Under the pieces are notes generated by a model, which saw nothing but the letters and a program-made list of their open reading frames with translations, was not told the origin of the DNA and made no database searches. A stretch of DNA of 64,000 nucleotides from Pseudodesulfovibrio indicus (GTDB lineage: Bacteria; Desulfobacterota; Desulfovibrionia; Desulfovibrionales; Desulfovibrionaceae), in assembly GCF_001563225.1 (NCBI RefSeq), contig NZ_CP014206.1, forward strand, positions 1,860,001 to 1,924,000, given 5' to 3'. The position numbers were made by a program, and so were the translations under genes. Shown here one piece after another: positions 32,281 to 41,326 of this stretch (its first letter is position 1; each line of letters begins with the position of its first letter).

Positions 32281-32812
32281 CATGCGCCGGGACCAGAAGA
32301 GGGAAGACCTGGTCCGGCGGAACGAAAGAATCCGCATCCCCAAGGTGCGGGTCGTGGATGAAGACGGCGAGCAGCTGGGTGTTCTGGCAACCAGGGACGC
32401 GCTTGAGCGCGCTCGGGAAAAAGGGCTTGATCTTGTGGAGGTCGCGCCCAACGCCGACCCGCCCGTCTGCAAGATCATGGATTACGGCAAATTCAAGTAC
32501 CAGCAGCAGAAGAAGCTGCAGGAAGCGAAGAAGAAGCAGACCGTAATCAAGATCAAGGAAGTCAAATTCCGGCCCAAGACCGACGAGCACGATTACCAAA
32601 CCAAGCTCAAACAAATTGTAAAGTTCCTGGAAGGTGGGGACCGCTGCAAGGTGACCATCTTCTTCCGGGGACGGGAAATCGTCCACAAGGACCGCGGGCT
32701 GCTGATGCTCGAGAGGGTCGTGGAGGATACTCAGGATATGGCCAAAGTCGAGAGCAGGCCCGTTGCCGAAGGACGGACCATGACAATGATGCTTGCTCCC
32801 GTGAAAAAATAG
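32264..32812 (+). CDS. infC: Translation initiation factor IF-3 (AUA start)
   Basis: 182 residues. The body (RNERIRIPKVRVVDEDGEQLG ... DYGKFKYQQQKK ... KVTIFFRGRE) is canonical IF-3. The start is placed at ATA 32264 because GGAGG (32251-32255) sits 8 nt upstream and the frame reads AFRGNMRRDQK, like other Desulfovibrio IF-3 N-termini as I recall them. The later ATG at 32282 has only a weak GGGG before it. IF-3 genes typically use rare AUU/AUC/AUA starts, which IF-3 itself discriminates against, giving autoregulation. The start region overlaps the last 17 bases of thrS. Confidence 0.93.
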   Translation: MAFRGNMRRDQKREDLVRRNERIRIPKVRVVDEDGEQLGVLATRDALERAREKGLDLVEVAPNADPPVCKIMDYGKFKYQQQKKLQEAKKKQTVIKIKEVKFRPKTDEHDYQTKLKQIVKFLEGGDRCKVTIFFRGREIVHKDRGLLMLERVVEDTQDMAKVESRPVAEGRTMTMMLAPVKK

Positions 32813-32852
32813 AGACTCACAAGGGACCTCGTTCCCTTTTTAGGAGGATACT

Positions 32853-33050
32853 ATGCCCAAGATCAAAACCCGCCGTGCAGCCGCCAAGCGGTTTTCGCAG
32901 ACCGCATCCGGCAAGTTCAAGCGCCGCCGCAAGAATCTCCGGCACATTCTGACCAAGAAGAATGCCAAGAGAAAGCGTCGCCTGGGGCAGTCCACCACCG
33001 TGGACTCCACCAACATGAAGGCTGTCCGCCGTCAGTTGCCCAACGGCTAG
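32853..33050 (+). CDS. rpmI: 50S ribosomal protein L35
   Basis: 65 residues, highly basic: [14 protein letters not shown] at the start and [16 protein letters not shown] in the middle are L35 hallmarks. AGGAGG lies before ATG 32853. It stands between infC and rplT as in most bacteria. Confidence 0.97.
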   Translation: MPKIKTRRAAAKRFSQTASGKFKRRRKNLRHILTKKNAKRKRRLGQSTTVDSTNMKAVRRQLPNG

Positions 33051-33230
33051 CAATCCGCCTGAATACGCCTGCCGGGCGCGTCGTAAGGAGAGCGGGGGAA
33101 TGGCCCTCGCTCGCACGTGGCTCCGGTTCGGCTCAGACGTGATGGCCCGTTATCGTCATCAACCTTTAAAGCAATCCACCTCGTCGGGGGAGTCCGTCCG
33201 GCCCGGGAGGTAAGAGATGGAGGTTTTACC
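33051..33230 (+). promoter_or_regulatory. 180-bp rpmI-rplT spacer, possible regulatory leader
   Basis: This gap is unusually long for neighbouring ribosomal genes. It contains no gene-like frame and ends in GGGAGG and GGAGG boxes before rplT. In other bacteria L20 represses this operon by binding mRNA near here; a similar element is possible but no specific structure was identified. Confidence 0.3.
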
Positions 33231-33584
33231 ATGAGAGTAAAGCGTGGTGTTGCCGCCAAGCGGCGTCACAATAAATATCTGAAGATGGCCAAGGGTTACC
33301 GCGGCGCCGGTTCCCGCCTGTACCGCACCGCTCGCGAGCGCGTTGAAAAGGCCCTGTGCCATGCCTTCAAGGACCGCAAGCGCAAGAAGCGCGAGTTCCG
33401 CAAGCTGTGGATCATGCGCATCAACGCTGCCGCCCGCATCAACGGCATGTCCTACAGCCGCCTGATGAATGGCCTGAAGAAGGCCGGCATCGACCTGAAC
33501 CGCAAGGTCCTGGCCGACATGGCCGTGCGTGATCCTCAGGTGTTCGCCAAGATCGCAGAGGCAGCCAAGGCCAAAGTGAGCTAA
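33231..33584 (+). CDS. rplT: 50S ribosomal protein L20
   Basis: 117 residues. [30 protein letters not shown] and [19 protein letters not shown] are classic L20 segments. GGAG lies 8 nt before ATG 33231; an upstream GTG-initiated extension is not coding. L20 binds 23S rRNA early in assembly and usually represses its own operon. Confidence 0.97.
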   Translation: MRVKRGVAAKRRHNKYLKMAKGYRGAGSRLYRTARERVEKALCHAFKDRKRKKREFRKLWIMRINAAARINGMSYSRLMNGLKKAGIDLNRKVLADMAVRDPQVFAKIAEAAKAKVS

Positions 33585-33587
33585 AGA

Positions 33588-34640
33588 GTGAGTAGTGAAT
33601 TGAAGTCCTTCCTGGAAGGACTCGACAGCCTGGCCCTGGATTGCGCTTCGCGCAAGGGCCAGGCTTGTTCGTTAAAGGAACTGGAGGAACTCCGCATCGA
33701 GTTCCTGGGCCGCAAGGGCAAGCTTGCACAGATCATGGGCCGCCTCGGCGCCCTGGACAACTCCGACAAGCCCGCCGCGGGCAAGAAGGCCAACGAGGTC
33801 AAGCAGACCGTCACCGGCCTGATCGACTCGTGGGAGGCCGAGCTGCTCGCCGCCGAACACGGCGAGGCCCTGTCGCGCTTCGATCCCTCCATGCCGGGAC
33901 GCAGGCCGTGGGCCGGTTCCCTGCATCCGGTGACCCTGGTCATGGACGAGGTCACGTCCATCCTGGTCGGCCTCGGTTTCGAGCACGCCGCCGGGCCGGA
34001 AGTGGAGAACGACTGGCACAACTTCGAGGCGCTGAACATGCCGCCGGACCACCCGGCCCGCGACATGCAGGACACCCTGTACGTCTCGGACAACATCGTG
34101 CTGCGGACCCACACCTCGGGCATGCAGATCCGGTCCATGCTCCAGAACAAGCCGCCGCTGGCGGTCATCGCGCCGGGCAAGGTCTACCGCCGCGACTCCG
34201 ACCTGACCCACACCCCCATGTTCCACCAGATCGAGGGGCTGCTGGTCGACAAGAACGTGTCCATGGGCGACCTGCGCGGCACCCTGACCGTGTTCGTGCG
34301 CCAGGTCTTCGGTCCCAGCACCGAGGTCCGGTTCCGGCCGAGCTTCTTCCCGTTCACCGAGCCGTCCGCCGAGGTGGACATCTCCTGCGTGATGTGCGGG
34401 GGCAAGGGCGAGGCCGACGGCAAGCCGTGCCGCGTCTGCAAGGGGACCGGCTGGGTCGAGATCCTGGGCTGCGGTATGATCGATCCCAACGTGTTCAAGC
34501 AGGTGGGCTACGACCCGGAAGTCTACACGGGCTTCGCCTTCGGCGTCGGCATCGAGCGCATGGCCATGCTCAAGTACGGCATCGACGACCTGCGCATGTT
34601 CTTCGAGAACGACGTCCGTTTCCTGGAACAGTTCGCCTAG
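33588..34640 (+). CDS. pheS: Phenylalanyl-tRNA synthetase alpha subunit
   Basis: 350 residues. An N-terminal coiled coil precedes the class II core with [32 protein letters not shown] (motif 2 region) and [14 protein letters not shown] (motif 3). The CVMCGGKG...CRVCKGTGW insertion is a common zinc-like knuckle in bacterial PheS. The start is GTG 33588, 3 bp after the rplT stop, with only a weak ribosome site, consistent with coupling to rplT. Confidence 0.96.
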   Translation: MSSELKSFLEGLDSLALDCASRKGQACSLKELEELRIEFLGRKGKLAQIMGRLGALDNSDKPAAGKKANEVKQTVTGLIDSWEAELLAAEHGEALSRFDPSMPGRRPWAGSLHPVTLVMDEVTSILVGLGFEHAAGPEVENDWHNFEALNMPPDHPARDMQDTLYVSDNIVLRTHTSGMQIRSMLQNKPPLAVIAPGKVYRRDSDLTHTPMFHQIEGLLVDKNVSMGDLRGTLTVFVRQVFGPSTEVRFRPSFFPFTEPSAEVDISCVMCGGKGEADGKPCRVCKGTGWVEILGCGMIDPNVFKQVGYDPEVYTGFAFGVGIERMAMLKYGIDDLRMFFENDVRFLEQFA

Positions 34641-34799
34641 ATTTTGCGGCGGCGCGCGGGAGGCACGAGCCTCTCCGCGCGCCCCTTTGACATATCGAAC
34701 TCCCCGGAGTTCTTCACCTTACGAAGACAACTTTCCCGTCTCTCCGCGACTTGCGCAAAGCGCTCATACAGAGTTTAGGAGGGGAGAGGGGATGGGGGT

Positions 34800-34857
34800 C
34801 CGGGGTAAGGGGAGAGGGGAACCCTTTGCATAGGGTTCCCCTCTCCCCTTACCCCGG
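34800..34857 (+). repeat. 26-bp perfect inverted repeat between pheS and pheT
   Basis: 34800-34825 is the exact reverse complement of 34832-34857, with loop TTGCAT. Purine-rich flank 34777-34799 resembles the left arm (GGGGAGAGGGGA appears in both). The element ends 17 bp before the pheT ATG, and GGAGG of the pheT ribosome site lies just outside it. There is no U-tract, so it is not a classic terminator. It is probably a REP-like dispersed element or an mRNA processing/stability hairpin. Confidence 0.85.
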
Positions 34858-34874
34858 CCGCCGGAGGCATTTCC

Positions 34875-37289
34875 ATGTTAGTGAGCTTGAATTGGTTGCG
34901 TGAATTCGTTCCCTATGAGGGGGACATCCAGGTCCTTGGCGACAAGCTGACCATGCTCGGCCTTGAGCTGGACGGGATCACCGATCCCTTTGAAGAGGTC
35001 CAGGACATCGTGGTCGGGTACGTGGTCGAGCGCGAGACGCACCCGGAATCCGATCATCTCTCCATCTGCACCGTGGACGTGGGCGGTCCCGAGACCCTGA
35101 CCATCGTCTGCGGCGCACCCAACGTGGCCAAGGGCCAGAAGGTTCCGGTGGCCACCGTGGGCACGACCCTGCCCGGCGGCCTGAAGATCAAGAAGGCCAA
35201 GCTGCGCGGCGTGCCCTCCATGGGCATGATCTGTTCCGAGCGCGAGCTGGGCTTCTCCGAGGACCACGAGGGCATCTGGGTCCTGGACGATTCCCTGAAG
35301 GTGGGCGACAAGCTCGTGGACGCGCTCAACCTGGAGCGGGTGGTCTTCGACTTCGACATCACCCCCAACCGCGCCGACTGCCTGTCCATCCTGGGCTTTG
35401 CCCGCGAGACCGCGCTGGCCTTCGACCTGCCCCTGACCCTGCCGAAGCTGAACCTGGTGGAGGCGGGCGGGAACGCCGCCGACGAGATGAAGATCGTCAT
35501 CGACGACCCCGAGCTCTGCCCCGCGTACCACGCCCGGATCATCAAGGGCGTGACCCTCGGCAAGGCGCCGGACTGGATGCGCTTCAAGCTGCTCGCCCTG
35601 GGCCAGCGTCCCATCTCCAACATCGTGGACGTGACCAACTTCATCATGTTCGAGCTGGGCCAGCCCCTGCACTCCTTCGACCTCGACCTGATCGAGAAGG
35701 CGACCATCCGCGTGGCCCCGGCCACGGACGGCATGAAATTCACCACCCTGGACAACGTGGAACGGACCTTGACCGCCAACGACCTGCTCATCTGGGACGG
35801 CGTCAAGCCCGTCGCCCTGGCGGGCGTCATGGGCGGCCTGAACTCCGAGATGGGCGAGGGTTCCAGCAACGTTCTGCTGGAGGCGGCGGTGTTCCGCCCC
35901 GGCACCGTGCGCAAGACCGCCCGGCGGCTGGCCCTGCCCTCCGAGGCATCCTACCGCTTCGAGCGCGGCGTGGATCAGGTCATGACCCGCTTCGCCCAGG
36001 ACCGCGCGGCCCAGCTCATGGCCGAAACCTCCGGCGGCTCCGTGCTCGCCGGCGTGGCCTCTGCCGAGCCCAAGCCGTGGCAGGACCGGACGCACGGCTA
36101 CCGCCACGCCCGCTGCATGTCCCTGCTCGGCCTGGACCTGGAGCCCGGCTTCGCCAAGAAGGTCTTCACCCTTGAAGGGTGCGTGGTGGACGACTCCGAC
36201 CCGGCCAACTGGACCGTGGCCTCCCCGTCCCACCGGTTGGACCTGGAGCGCGAGGTGGACCTCTACGAGGAAGTGGGCCGCGTCTACGGCCTGGACCGCA
36301 TCCCGGCGGTGCTGCCCCGCGTGGCCAAGTCCCTGGACAGCGGGGCGACCACCCCGGTGTACGATTTCAACAAGCGCATCAAGGGCTGGGGCCGCGGCGT
36401 GGGCCTCAACGAGGCGATCAACTACAGCTTCGTCGGCTCCGACGACCTGGACCGGCTGAACCTGCCGGACGAGGGGAGGGTGTTCATCGCCAACCCGCTG
36501 TCCGAAGACCAGAACGTCATGCGCACCGAGCTGGCCCCCGGCCTGCTGAACACGCTGAAGAACAACCTTTCCAAGGGCAACGGCCACATCCGCCTCTTCG
36601 AGGTGGCCAAGCGGTTCGTGCGCGACGAGAGCTCGGAGACCGAGACCAACGAGCGCACCCGGCTGGGGTTGCTGCTCTACGGCCCGCGCCACGCCGCCGA
36701 ATGGCCCTGGCCCGGCGGCGACGTGGACTACCTGGACATCAAGGGCCACGTCGAGCACCTGGTCGCAGACACCCTCAAGCTCGAAGCCCCGGTGTTCACC
36801 GTGGCGGCCGAGCCGCACCCCTACCTGGAGCCGTGCGTCAGGGTGGCCGTGTCCGGCGAGGACGTGGGCTTCATCGGCCAGGTGAAAGAGGAGATCGCCG
36901 ACTACTACCACGCCCGCAAGGACGTGTGGGTGGGCGACTTCGATCTCGACACCCTGCGCGGGATGGTCGATGCGCACCGCATCGACTTCAAGCGGCTGCC
37001 GGTCTTCCCGCCCAGCCGCCGCGACGTGACCGTCATCGGCCCCATGACCCTGCACGCCGACGCCATCCGGGAGACCATCCTGGCCGCGGGCGTGGATATC
37101 CTGGAGTCCGTGAGCCTGGTGGCCGAGTTCGTGCCCGAGGTCCAGCCCGAGGGCAGGGAAGAGGAGCGCAATCTCTCCTTCCGCCTGACCTACCGGTCCC
37201 CGACCAAGACCCTCAAGGACAAGCAGGTGGACAAGGAGCACAAGCGCATCCTGGACGCCCTGGAAAAGAACCTGCCCATCCGTTTCTAG
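34875..37289 (+). CDS. pheT: Phenylalanyl-tRNA synthetase beta subunit
   Basis: 804 residues, normal length. The domains run from an EMAP/tRNA-binding OB domain (about 40-150; DHLSICTVDVG), through B3/B4 editing domains and B5, to a catalytic-like core and a C-terminal ferredoxin-fold anticodon-binding domain (FPPSRRDVTV). CCGGAGGC precedes the ATG. Unlike most bacteria, pheT is separated from pheS by 234 bp that contain a large hairpin. Confidence 0.97.
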   Translation: MLVSLNWLREFVPYEGDIQVLGDKLTMLGLELDGITDPFEEVQDIVVGYVVERETHPESDHLSICTVDVGGPETLTIVCGAPNVAKGQKVPVATVGTTLPGGLKIKKAKLRGVPSMGMICSERELGFSEDHEGIWVLDDSLKVGDKLVDALNLERVVFDFDITPNRADCLSILGFARETALAFDLPLTLPKLNLVEAGGNAADEMKIVIDDPELCPAYHARIIKGVTLGKAPDWMRFKLLALGQRPISNIVDVTNFIMFELGQPLHSFDLDLIEKATIRVAPATDGMKFTTLDNVERTLTANDLLIWDGVKPVALAGVMGGLNSEMGEGSSNVLLEAAVFRPGTVRKTARRLALPSEASYRFERGVDQVMTRFAQDRAAQLMAETSGGSVLAGVASAEPKPWQDRTHGYRHARCMSLLGLDLEPGFAKKVFTLEGCVVDDSDPANWTVASPSHRLDLEREVDLYEEVGRVYGLDRIPAVLPRVAKSLDSGATTPVYDFNKRIKGWGRGVGLNEAINYSFVGSDDLDRLNLPDEGRVFIANPLSEDQNVMRTELAPGLLNTLKNNLSKGNGHIRLFEVAKRFVRDESSETETNERTRLGLLLYGPRHAAEWPWPGGDVDYLDIKGHVEHLVADTLKLEAPVFTVAAEPHPYLEPCVRVAVSGEDVGFIGQVKEEIADYYHARKDVWVGDFDLDTLRGMVDAHRIDFKRLPVFPPSRRDVTVIGPMTLHADAIRETILAAGVDILESVSLVAEFVPEVQPEGREEERNLSFRLTYRSPTKTLKDKQVDKEHKRILDALEKNLPIRF

Positions 37290-37310
37290 AAAGAGCGGCT
37301 GACCGTGAAA

Positions 37311-37346
37311 GCAAGGCCCCGTTCCGGATGGAGCGGGGCCTTTTTG
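37311..37346 (+). terminator. Terminator after pheT
   Basis: AAGGCCCCG (37313-37321) pairs with CGGGGCCTT (37334-37342), and further T residues follow. Confidence 0.9.
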
Positions 37347-37410
37347 CATTCCCGGGCGTGAAAACGGGGAATCTGTTGAATGCCGGGCACCTATTTGATA
37401 AGCATGAGGG

Positions 37411-37719
37411 ATGGAAGATTTGCAGGATTTCAAACGCTACAAGATCGGCCAGGCCGCCAAGGAGATAGGGGTCAAGACCTATGTCCTCCGCTTCTGGGAA
37501 GGTGAGTTCGACGAGATCGACCCCATCCGCACCGAGAGCGGGCAGCGGCTGTACACCGAGGAGCACCTGGAGATCATCCGCGAAATCAAGCGGCTCCTCT
37601 ACGACGAGGGGCTGACCATCGACGGGGCCAAGCGCAAGCTCCGCAGCCGCGAGAACAGCGGGCTGCTCCTGGAGGTCCGCGACGAGCTGCTGGCCATTCG
37701 GGAACTGTTGCAACGATAG
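37411..37719 (+). CDS. MerR-family helix-turn-helix protein
   Basis: 102 residues. YKIGQAAKEIGVKTYVLRFWEGEF is the MerR winged-helix start, SGQRLYTEEHLEIIREIKRLLYDEGLTIDGAKRKL the wing and second helix, and the end is a short coiled coil. No effector domain or sensing cysteines are present. A MerR-like gene after pheST is a common arrangement in proteobacteria, where its targets are mostly unknown. The AsmA gene starts 21 bp downstream. Confidence 0.9.
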   Translation: MEDLQDFKRYKIGQAAKEIGVKTYVLRFWEGEFDEIDPIRTESGQRLYTEEHLEIIREIKRLLYDEGLTIDGAKRKLRSRENSGLLLEVRDELLAIRELLQR

Positions 37720-37740
37720 CCGCAGCCCCCGGAGGACGCC

Positions 37741-39903
37741 ATGAAGCGGACAGCGAAAATAATTCTCATCGGCCTGGTCCTCTGCCTGTGCCTCCTGGTG
37801 GTGTCCGTCCTCGTCTTCACCTCCCTGGTGGACCCCAACGACTACAAGGACCGCATCGCCAAGGCGGTTCGCGACGAAACAGGCCGCACCCTGGCCTTCG
37901 GGGGCGACATCTCACTGACCCTGTTCCCCCGTCTGGGCGTGACGTTGGGCCCCGTGTCCCTGAGCAACGCCGAAGGGTTCGGCCCGGAGCCCATGGTCTC
38001 GGTGCGGTCCGCGCTGGTCTCGGTGCGTGTCCTGCCCCTGCTTCTGGGCCAGGTCCGGTTCGACCGGTTGCGCCTCGACGGGCTGGTCCTGAACATGGGG
38101 CGCGACGCGTCCGGAAAGGGCAACTGGGAAGACCTGGTGGGCCGTTCCGATGCCGCCGAAGGGAAGGAGGCCGGAGAGGACAAGGACGAATCCAGGTTCC
38201 CGCTGGAAGTGGCGGGCGTGCTGGTCGAAGACGGCAGCCTGGTCTGGGACGACCGGGCCGCGAACTCGCGGTTCGTGCTGAAAGGGGTGAACGCGTCCAC
38301 CGGCCTGATCCGCCCGGGCGCGCTGTTTCCGGTGGAGCTGGCCATGGACTTCGACTGCATCAATCCGGACGCCAAGGGCAGCCTGGCCCTCAAAGGGCAG
38401 TCCTCCATCGACCTGCGCAACCGGGAATATACCCATAAGGACATGACCGTCCGGGTCACGGCGCAGGGCAAGGCCATCCCCGGCGGGAACGCGGAGGCGG
38501 CCCTGTCCTTCAAGCTCCTGGCCCTGGACTTGATCAAGGACCAGGCCCGGATATCCGGCCTGGAGTGCTCGGCCTACGGGGCCACGCTGCTGGTGGACGG
38601 GGCCGTCAAGGGGCTGACAAAGGGCGTGAGCGCGGCCTCCGCCACTGTGACCCTGCAACCGGCCAACCTGCGCACGGTGCTCGCCGCGCTGGGCGAAGGC
38701 GCGCCGGACACCGGTGACGCCGAGGCCCTGACCAGGGTCGGCGGAACGGCCGATATTTCCTTCGAGACAGGCCGCTTGGAAGCCTCGAACCTGGATTTCG
38801 AGGTGGACGACACCCGCGTGACGGGGCGCGTGGCCTTGGAAAAGGGCGGCGAGTGGCCGCATGTCTCCGCACGGCTGGACCTGGGCGCCCTGGACCTGGA
38901 CCGCTACCTCCCGGCCAGGCGGGCCGAGGCGGCGTCCCCGAAGCGGGATGGCGGGGGAGGCGACCCCCTGGACGACACGGTCCTGCCCGCGGACCTGCTC
39001 CGCAAGCTCCATTTCGACCTCGACGCCAAGCTCGCCCGGTTGCAGATCAGGGGGGCGCAGCTCGCCGACGTGAAGGTCGCGGCCAGGGGAGCCGACGGGC
39101 TGCTCTCCGTGGACCCGTTGTCCGCCGGGGCTTACGGCGGCACGCTGGAAGTGACCGGCTCGGTGGACGCCCGCCGGGGCGCGCCCGTGGCATCCTCCCG
39201 GACCGAGGTCAGCCAACTCAACGTGGCCGGGCTGTCCCACGACGTGACCGGCAAGTCCGACTATGCAGGAATCGCGAATTATTCCTCTGAGTTGAACGCC
39301 AAGGGCGAGCGGCTGCGCGACCTCCAGTCCACCCTGAACGGCACGTTCTCCTTTTCCCTGTCCGACGGCGTGTTCCCCGGCGTGGACCTGGCGCGGATCA
39401 CCCGGTCCGCGCATTCCGCCGACAAGAAGCAGGGCCGGGTCGAGGGGGCGGCGACCGATTCCACCAAGTTCGGTTCCATCACCGGCACCGGCACGGTCAC
39501 GGACGGCGTGGTCAGGAACAACGACCTGGAGGTCAAGGCCCCCGGGCTACGCGCCGACGGCCACGGCGCATTCTCCCTGGTCACGCGCGAGATCGACTAC
39601 ATGGTCAAGGCCAAGCTGGTCCCCCTGGCCGACGGGCAGGGCGGCAAGTCGTCCGGCGACCTGTTGGGGGTGATGGTCCCGATCCACGTCACCGGCACCC
39701 TGGAGCACCCGCGTTACTGGGTCTCCCTGAGCGAGTATGCAAAGGCGCTGGGTGGCGTGGTGGTCGATACCGTGGGCACGGTGCTCGGCGGGGTGAAGAG
39801 CGTGGTCAAGGGCGTTGGCTCGGCCCTGGACAAGACCTGCTGCGACGAGCCCGAGGGCTCGGACAAACCGGCCGCGAAAAAGAAATTCCTGGGAATATTC
39901 TAG
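37741..39903 (+). CDS. AsmA-family protein
   Basis: 720 residues. One N-terminal membrane helix (about 7-27) is followed by LVDPNDYKDRIAKAVRDETGRTLAFGGDISLTLFPRLG-type sequence, the AsmA N-terminal signature, and a C-terminal AsmA_2 block (LNGTFSFSLSDGVFPGVDLARI). The rest is repetitive beta structure. AsmA-like proteins are bridge-like lipid carriers between inner and outer membranes. The C-terminus ends in a short Lys-rich tail. Its last 4 bp overlap the convergent fliI gene. Confidence 0.9.
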   Translation: MKRTAKIILIGLVLCLCLLVVSVLVFTSLVDPNDYKDRIAKAVRDETGRTLAFGGDISLTLFPRLGVTLGPVSLSNAEGFGPEPMVSVRSALVSVRVLPLLLGQVRFDRLRLDGLVLNMGRDASGKGNWEDLVGRSDAAEGKEAGEDKDESRFPLEVAGVLVEDGSLVWDDRAANSRFVLKGVNASTGLIRPGALFPVELAMDFDCINPDAKGSLALKGQSSIDLRNREYTHKDMTVRVTAQGKAIPGGNAEAALSFKLLALDLIKDQARISGLECSAYGATLLVDGAVKGLTKGVSAASATVTLQPANLRTVLAALGEGAPDTGDAEALTRVGGTADISFETGRLEASNLDFEVDDTRVTGRVALEKGGEWPHVSARLDLGALDLDRYLPARRAEAASPKRDGGGGDPLDDTVLPADLLRKLHFDLDAKLARLQIRGAQLADVKVAARGADGLLSVDPLSAGAYGGTLEVTGSVDARRGAPVASSRTEVSQLNVAGLSHDVTGKSDYAGIANYSSELNAKGERLRDLQSTLNGTFSFSLSDGVFPGVDLARITRSAHSADKKQGRVEGAATDSTKFGSITGTGTVTDGVVRNNDLEVKAPGLRADGHGAFSLVTREIDYMVKAKLVPLADGQGGKSSGDLLGVMVPIHVTGTLEHPRYWVSLSEYAKALGGVVVDTVGTVLGGVKSVVKGVGSALDKTCCDEPEGSDKPAAKKKFLGIF

Positions 39904-41324
39904 CGGGCTTTCATCTTCAGATTGGGCTTGGGAGGGCCGTTCTTGCGCGGCGTCTTCTTCAACTGCGGAATCGGCTTGCCACTGGGCTGCTGCTGCGGCT
40001 TGGCGTCTGCCTTCTCCGGCTCCTCGCCGACCAGCTCGTGCAGGGACTTGAACGCGCTGTCCAAGGTCTCCTGTTCCTCCACCAACTGGCGCAGGAACTG
40101 GTTTATGGGGCCGACCATGGCGATGGCCCGGTCCACTTCGGCGTTGGCTCCGCGCTGGTACGCGCCGATGTTGACCATGTCCTCCACGCGCTTGAAGGTG
40201 GCCATGTGCCGGAGCAGTGCGCGGCCGTCCGCCTGGGCCTGCTTGGAGGTGATGTCGCTGCGCAGACGGCTGATGGACTTGAGCACGTCGATGGCCGGGT
40301 AGTGGCCGAGATCGGCCAGCTCGCGGGTCAGGACGATGTGCCCGTCCAGGATGGACCGGGTGGAGTCCGCGATGGGCTCGGTGAAGTCGTCGCCGTCCAC
40401 CAAAACCGTGTAGATGCCGGTGATGGAACCCTTGCGGTTCTTGCCCGCACGCTCCAGGAGCTGGGGCAGGTGGGCGAAGACCGAGGGGGTGTAGCCGCCG
40501 CGCGTGGGCGGTTCGCCAGCGGCCAGGCCGACCTCGCGGCCCGCCATGGCGAAGCGGGTCACGGAGTCCATCATCAGCAGGACGTCGTTGCCCTGGTCGC
40601 GGAAAAATTCGGCCACGGCCGTGGCGGCATAGGCGGCGCGCATGCGGATCAGCGGGCTCTTGTCCGAGGTGGCGACCACCAGCACGCTGCGGGCCATGCC
40701 CTCCGGGCCGAGGTCGCGCTCCATGAATTCAACCACCTCCCTGCCGCGCTCACCCACCAGGGCGATGACGTTGATGTCCGCCTTGGTGTAGCGGGCCATC
40801 ATGCCCAGGGTGGTGGACTTGCCCACGCCCGAACCGGCCATGATGCCCACGCGCTGGCCCTTGCCCAGCGTCAAAAGCGCGTTGACCGAGCGGATGCCCA
40901 CGTCCAGCGGTTCGTTGATGCGCGGCCGCTCCAGCGGGTTGGGCGGCTCCCGGTGCAGGGGGGCGAACGTCTCGGCGTCTATGGGGCCTTTGCCGTCCAG
41001 GGGGTCGCCGAAGGCGTTCACGGCCCGGCCGAGCATGGCGTGTCCCACGGGGATGTGGGGCGGGGTGGCCGCATTCTGGATGAGCGAGCCGGGGCCGATG
41101 CCGCGCATGTCCGAATAGGGCATGAACAGGCAGGCGCCGTCGCGGAAGCCGACCACCTCGGCGGGAATGGGGGCGTGCCCTGTGGGCAGGAGATAGCAGA
41201 CCGAGCCGAGCGGGGCCTTGATGCCGTGCCCCTCGGCGATGAGACCGACCACCTTGGTGACCTTGCCGAAGGTCTGACAGGGGTCGAGGTCTTCGAGGAG
41301 TCCGAGTCTCGAATCCGCGTCCAT
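39900..41324 (-). CDS. fliI: Flagellar export ATPase FliI
   Basis: 474 residues. Walker A AGSGVGKST at 163-171, Walker B VLLMMDSVTRFA and GGYTPSVFAHLPQLLERAG are diagnostic of the FliI/F1-beta family. It hydrolyses ATP to drive substrates into the flagellar type III gate with FliH. The final ~40 residues are a basic Pro/Gln/Lys tail (KPQQQPSGKPIPQLKK) beyond the usual end (about 440 aa). It is the last gene seen of the flg-fli operon. Confidence 0.96.
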   Translation of the reverse strand: MDADSRLGLLEDLDPCQTFGKVTKVVGLIAEGHGIKAPLGSVCYLLPTGHAPIPAEVVGFRDGACLFMPYSDMRGIGPGSLIQNAATPPHIPVGHAMLGRAVNAFGDPLDGKGPIDAETFAPLHREPPNPLERPRINEPLDVGIRSVNALLTLGKGQRVGIMAGSGVGKSTTLGMMARYTKADINVIALVGERGREVVEFMERDLGPEGMARSVLVVATSDKSPLIRMRAAYAATAVAEFFRDQGNDVLLMMDSVTRFAMAGREVGLAAGEPPTRGGYTPSVFAHLPQLLERAGKNRKGSITGIYTVLVDGDDFTEPIADSTRSILDGHIVLTRELADLGHYPAIDVLKSISRLRSDITSKQAQADGRALLRHMATFKRVEDMVNIGAYQRGANAEVDRAIAMVGPINQFLRQLVEEQETLDSAFKSLHELVGEEPEKADAKPQQQPSGKPIPQLKKTPRKNGPPKPNLKMKAR

Positions 41325-41326
41325 GG

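Noticed and set aside
34878..37433. 851-codon open frame antisense to pheT
   Set aside because: pheT is unmistakable, and the antisense frame shows no family motif.
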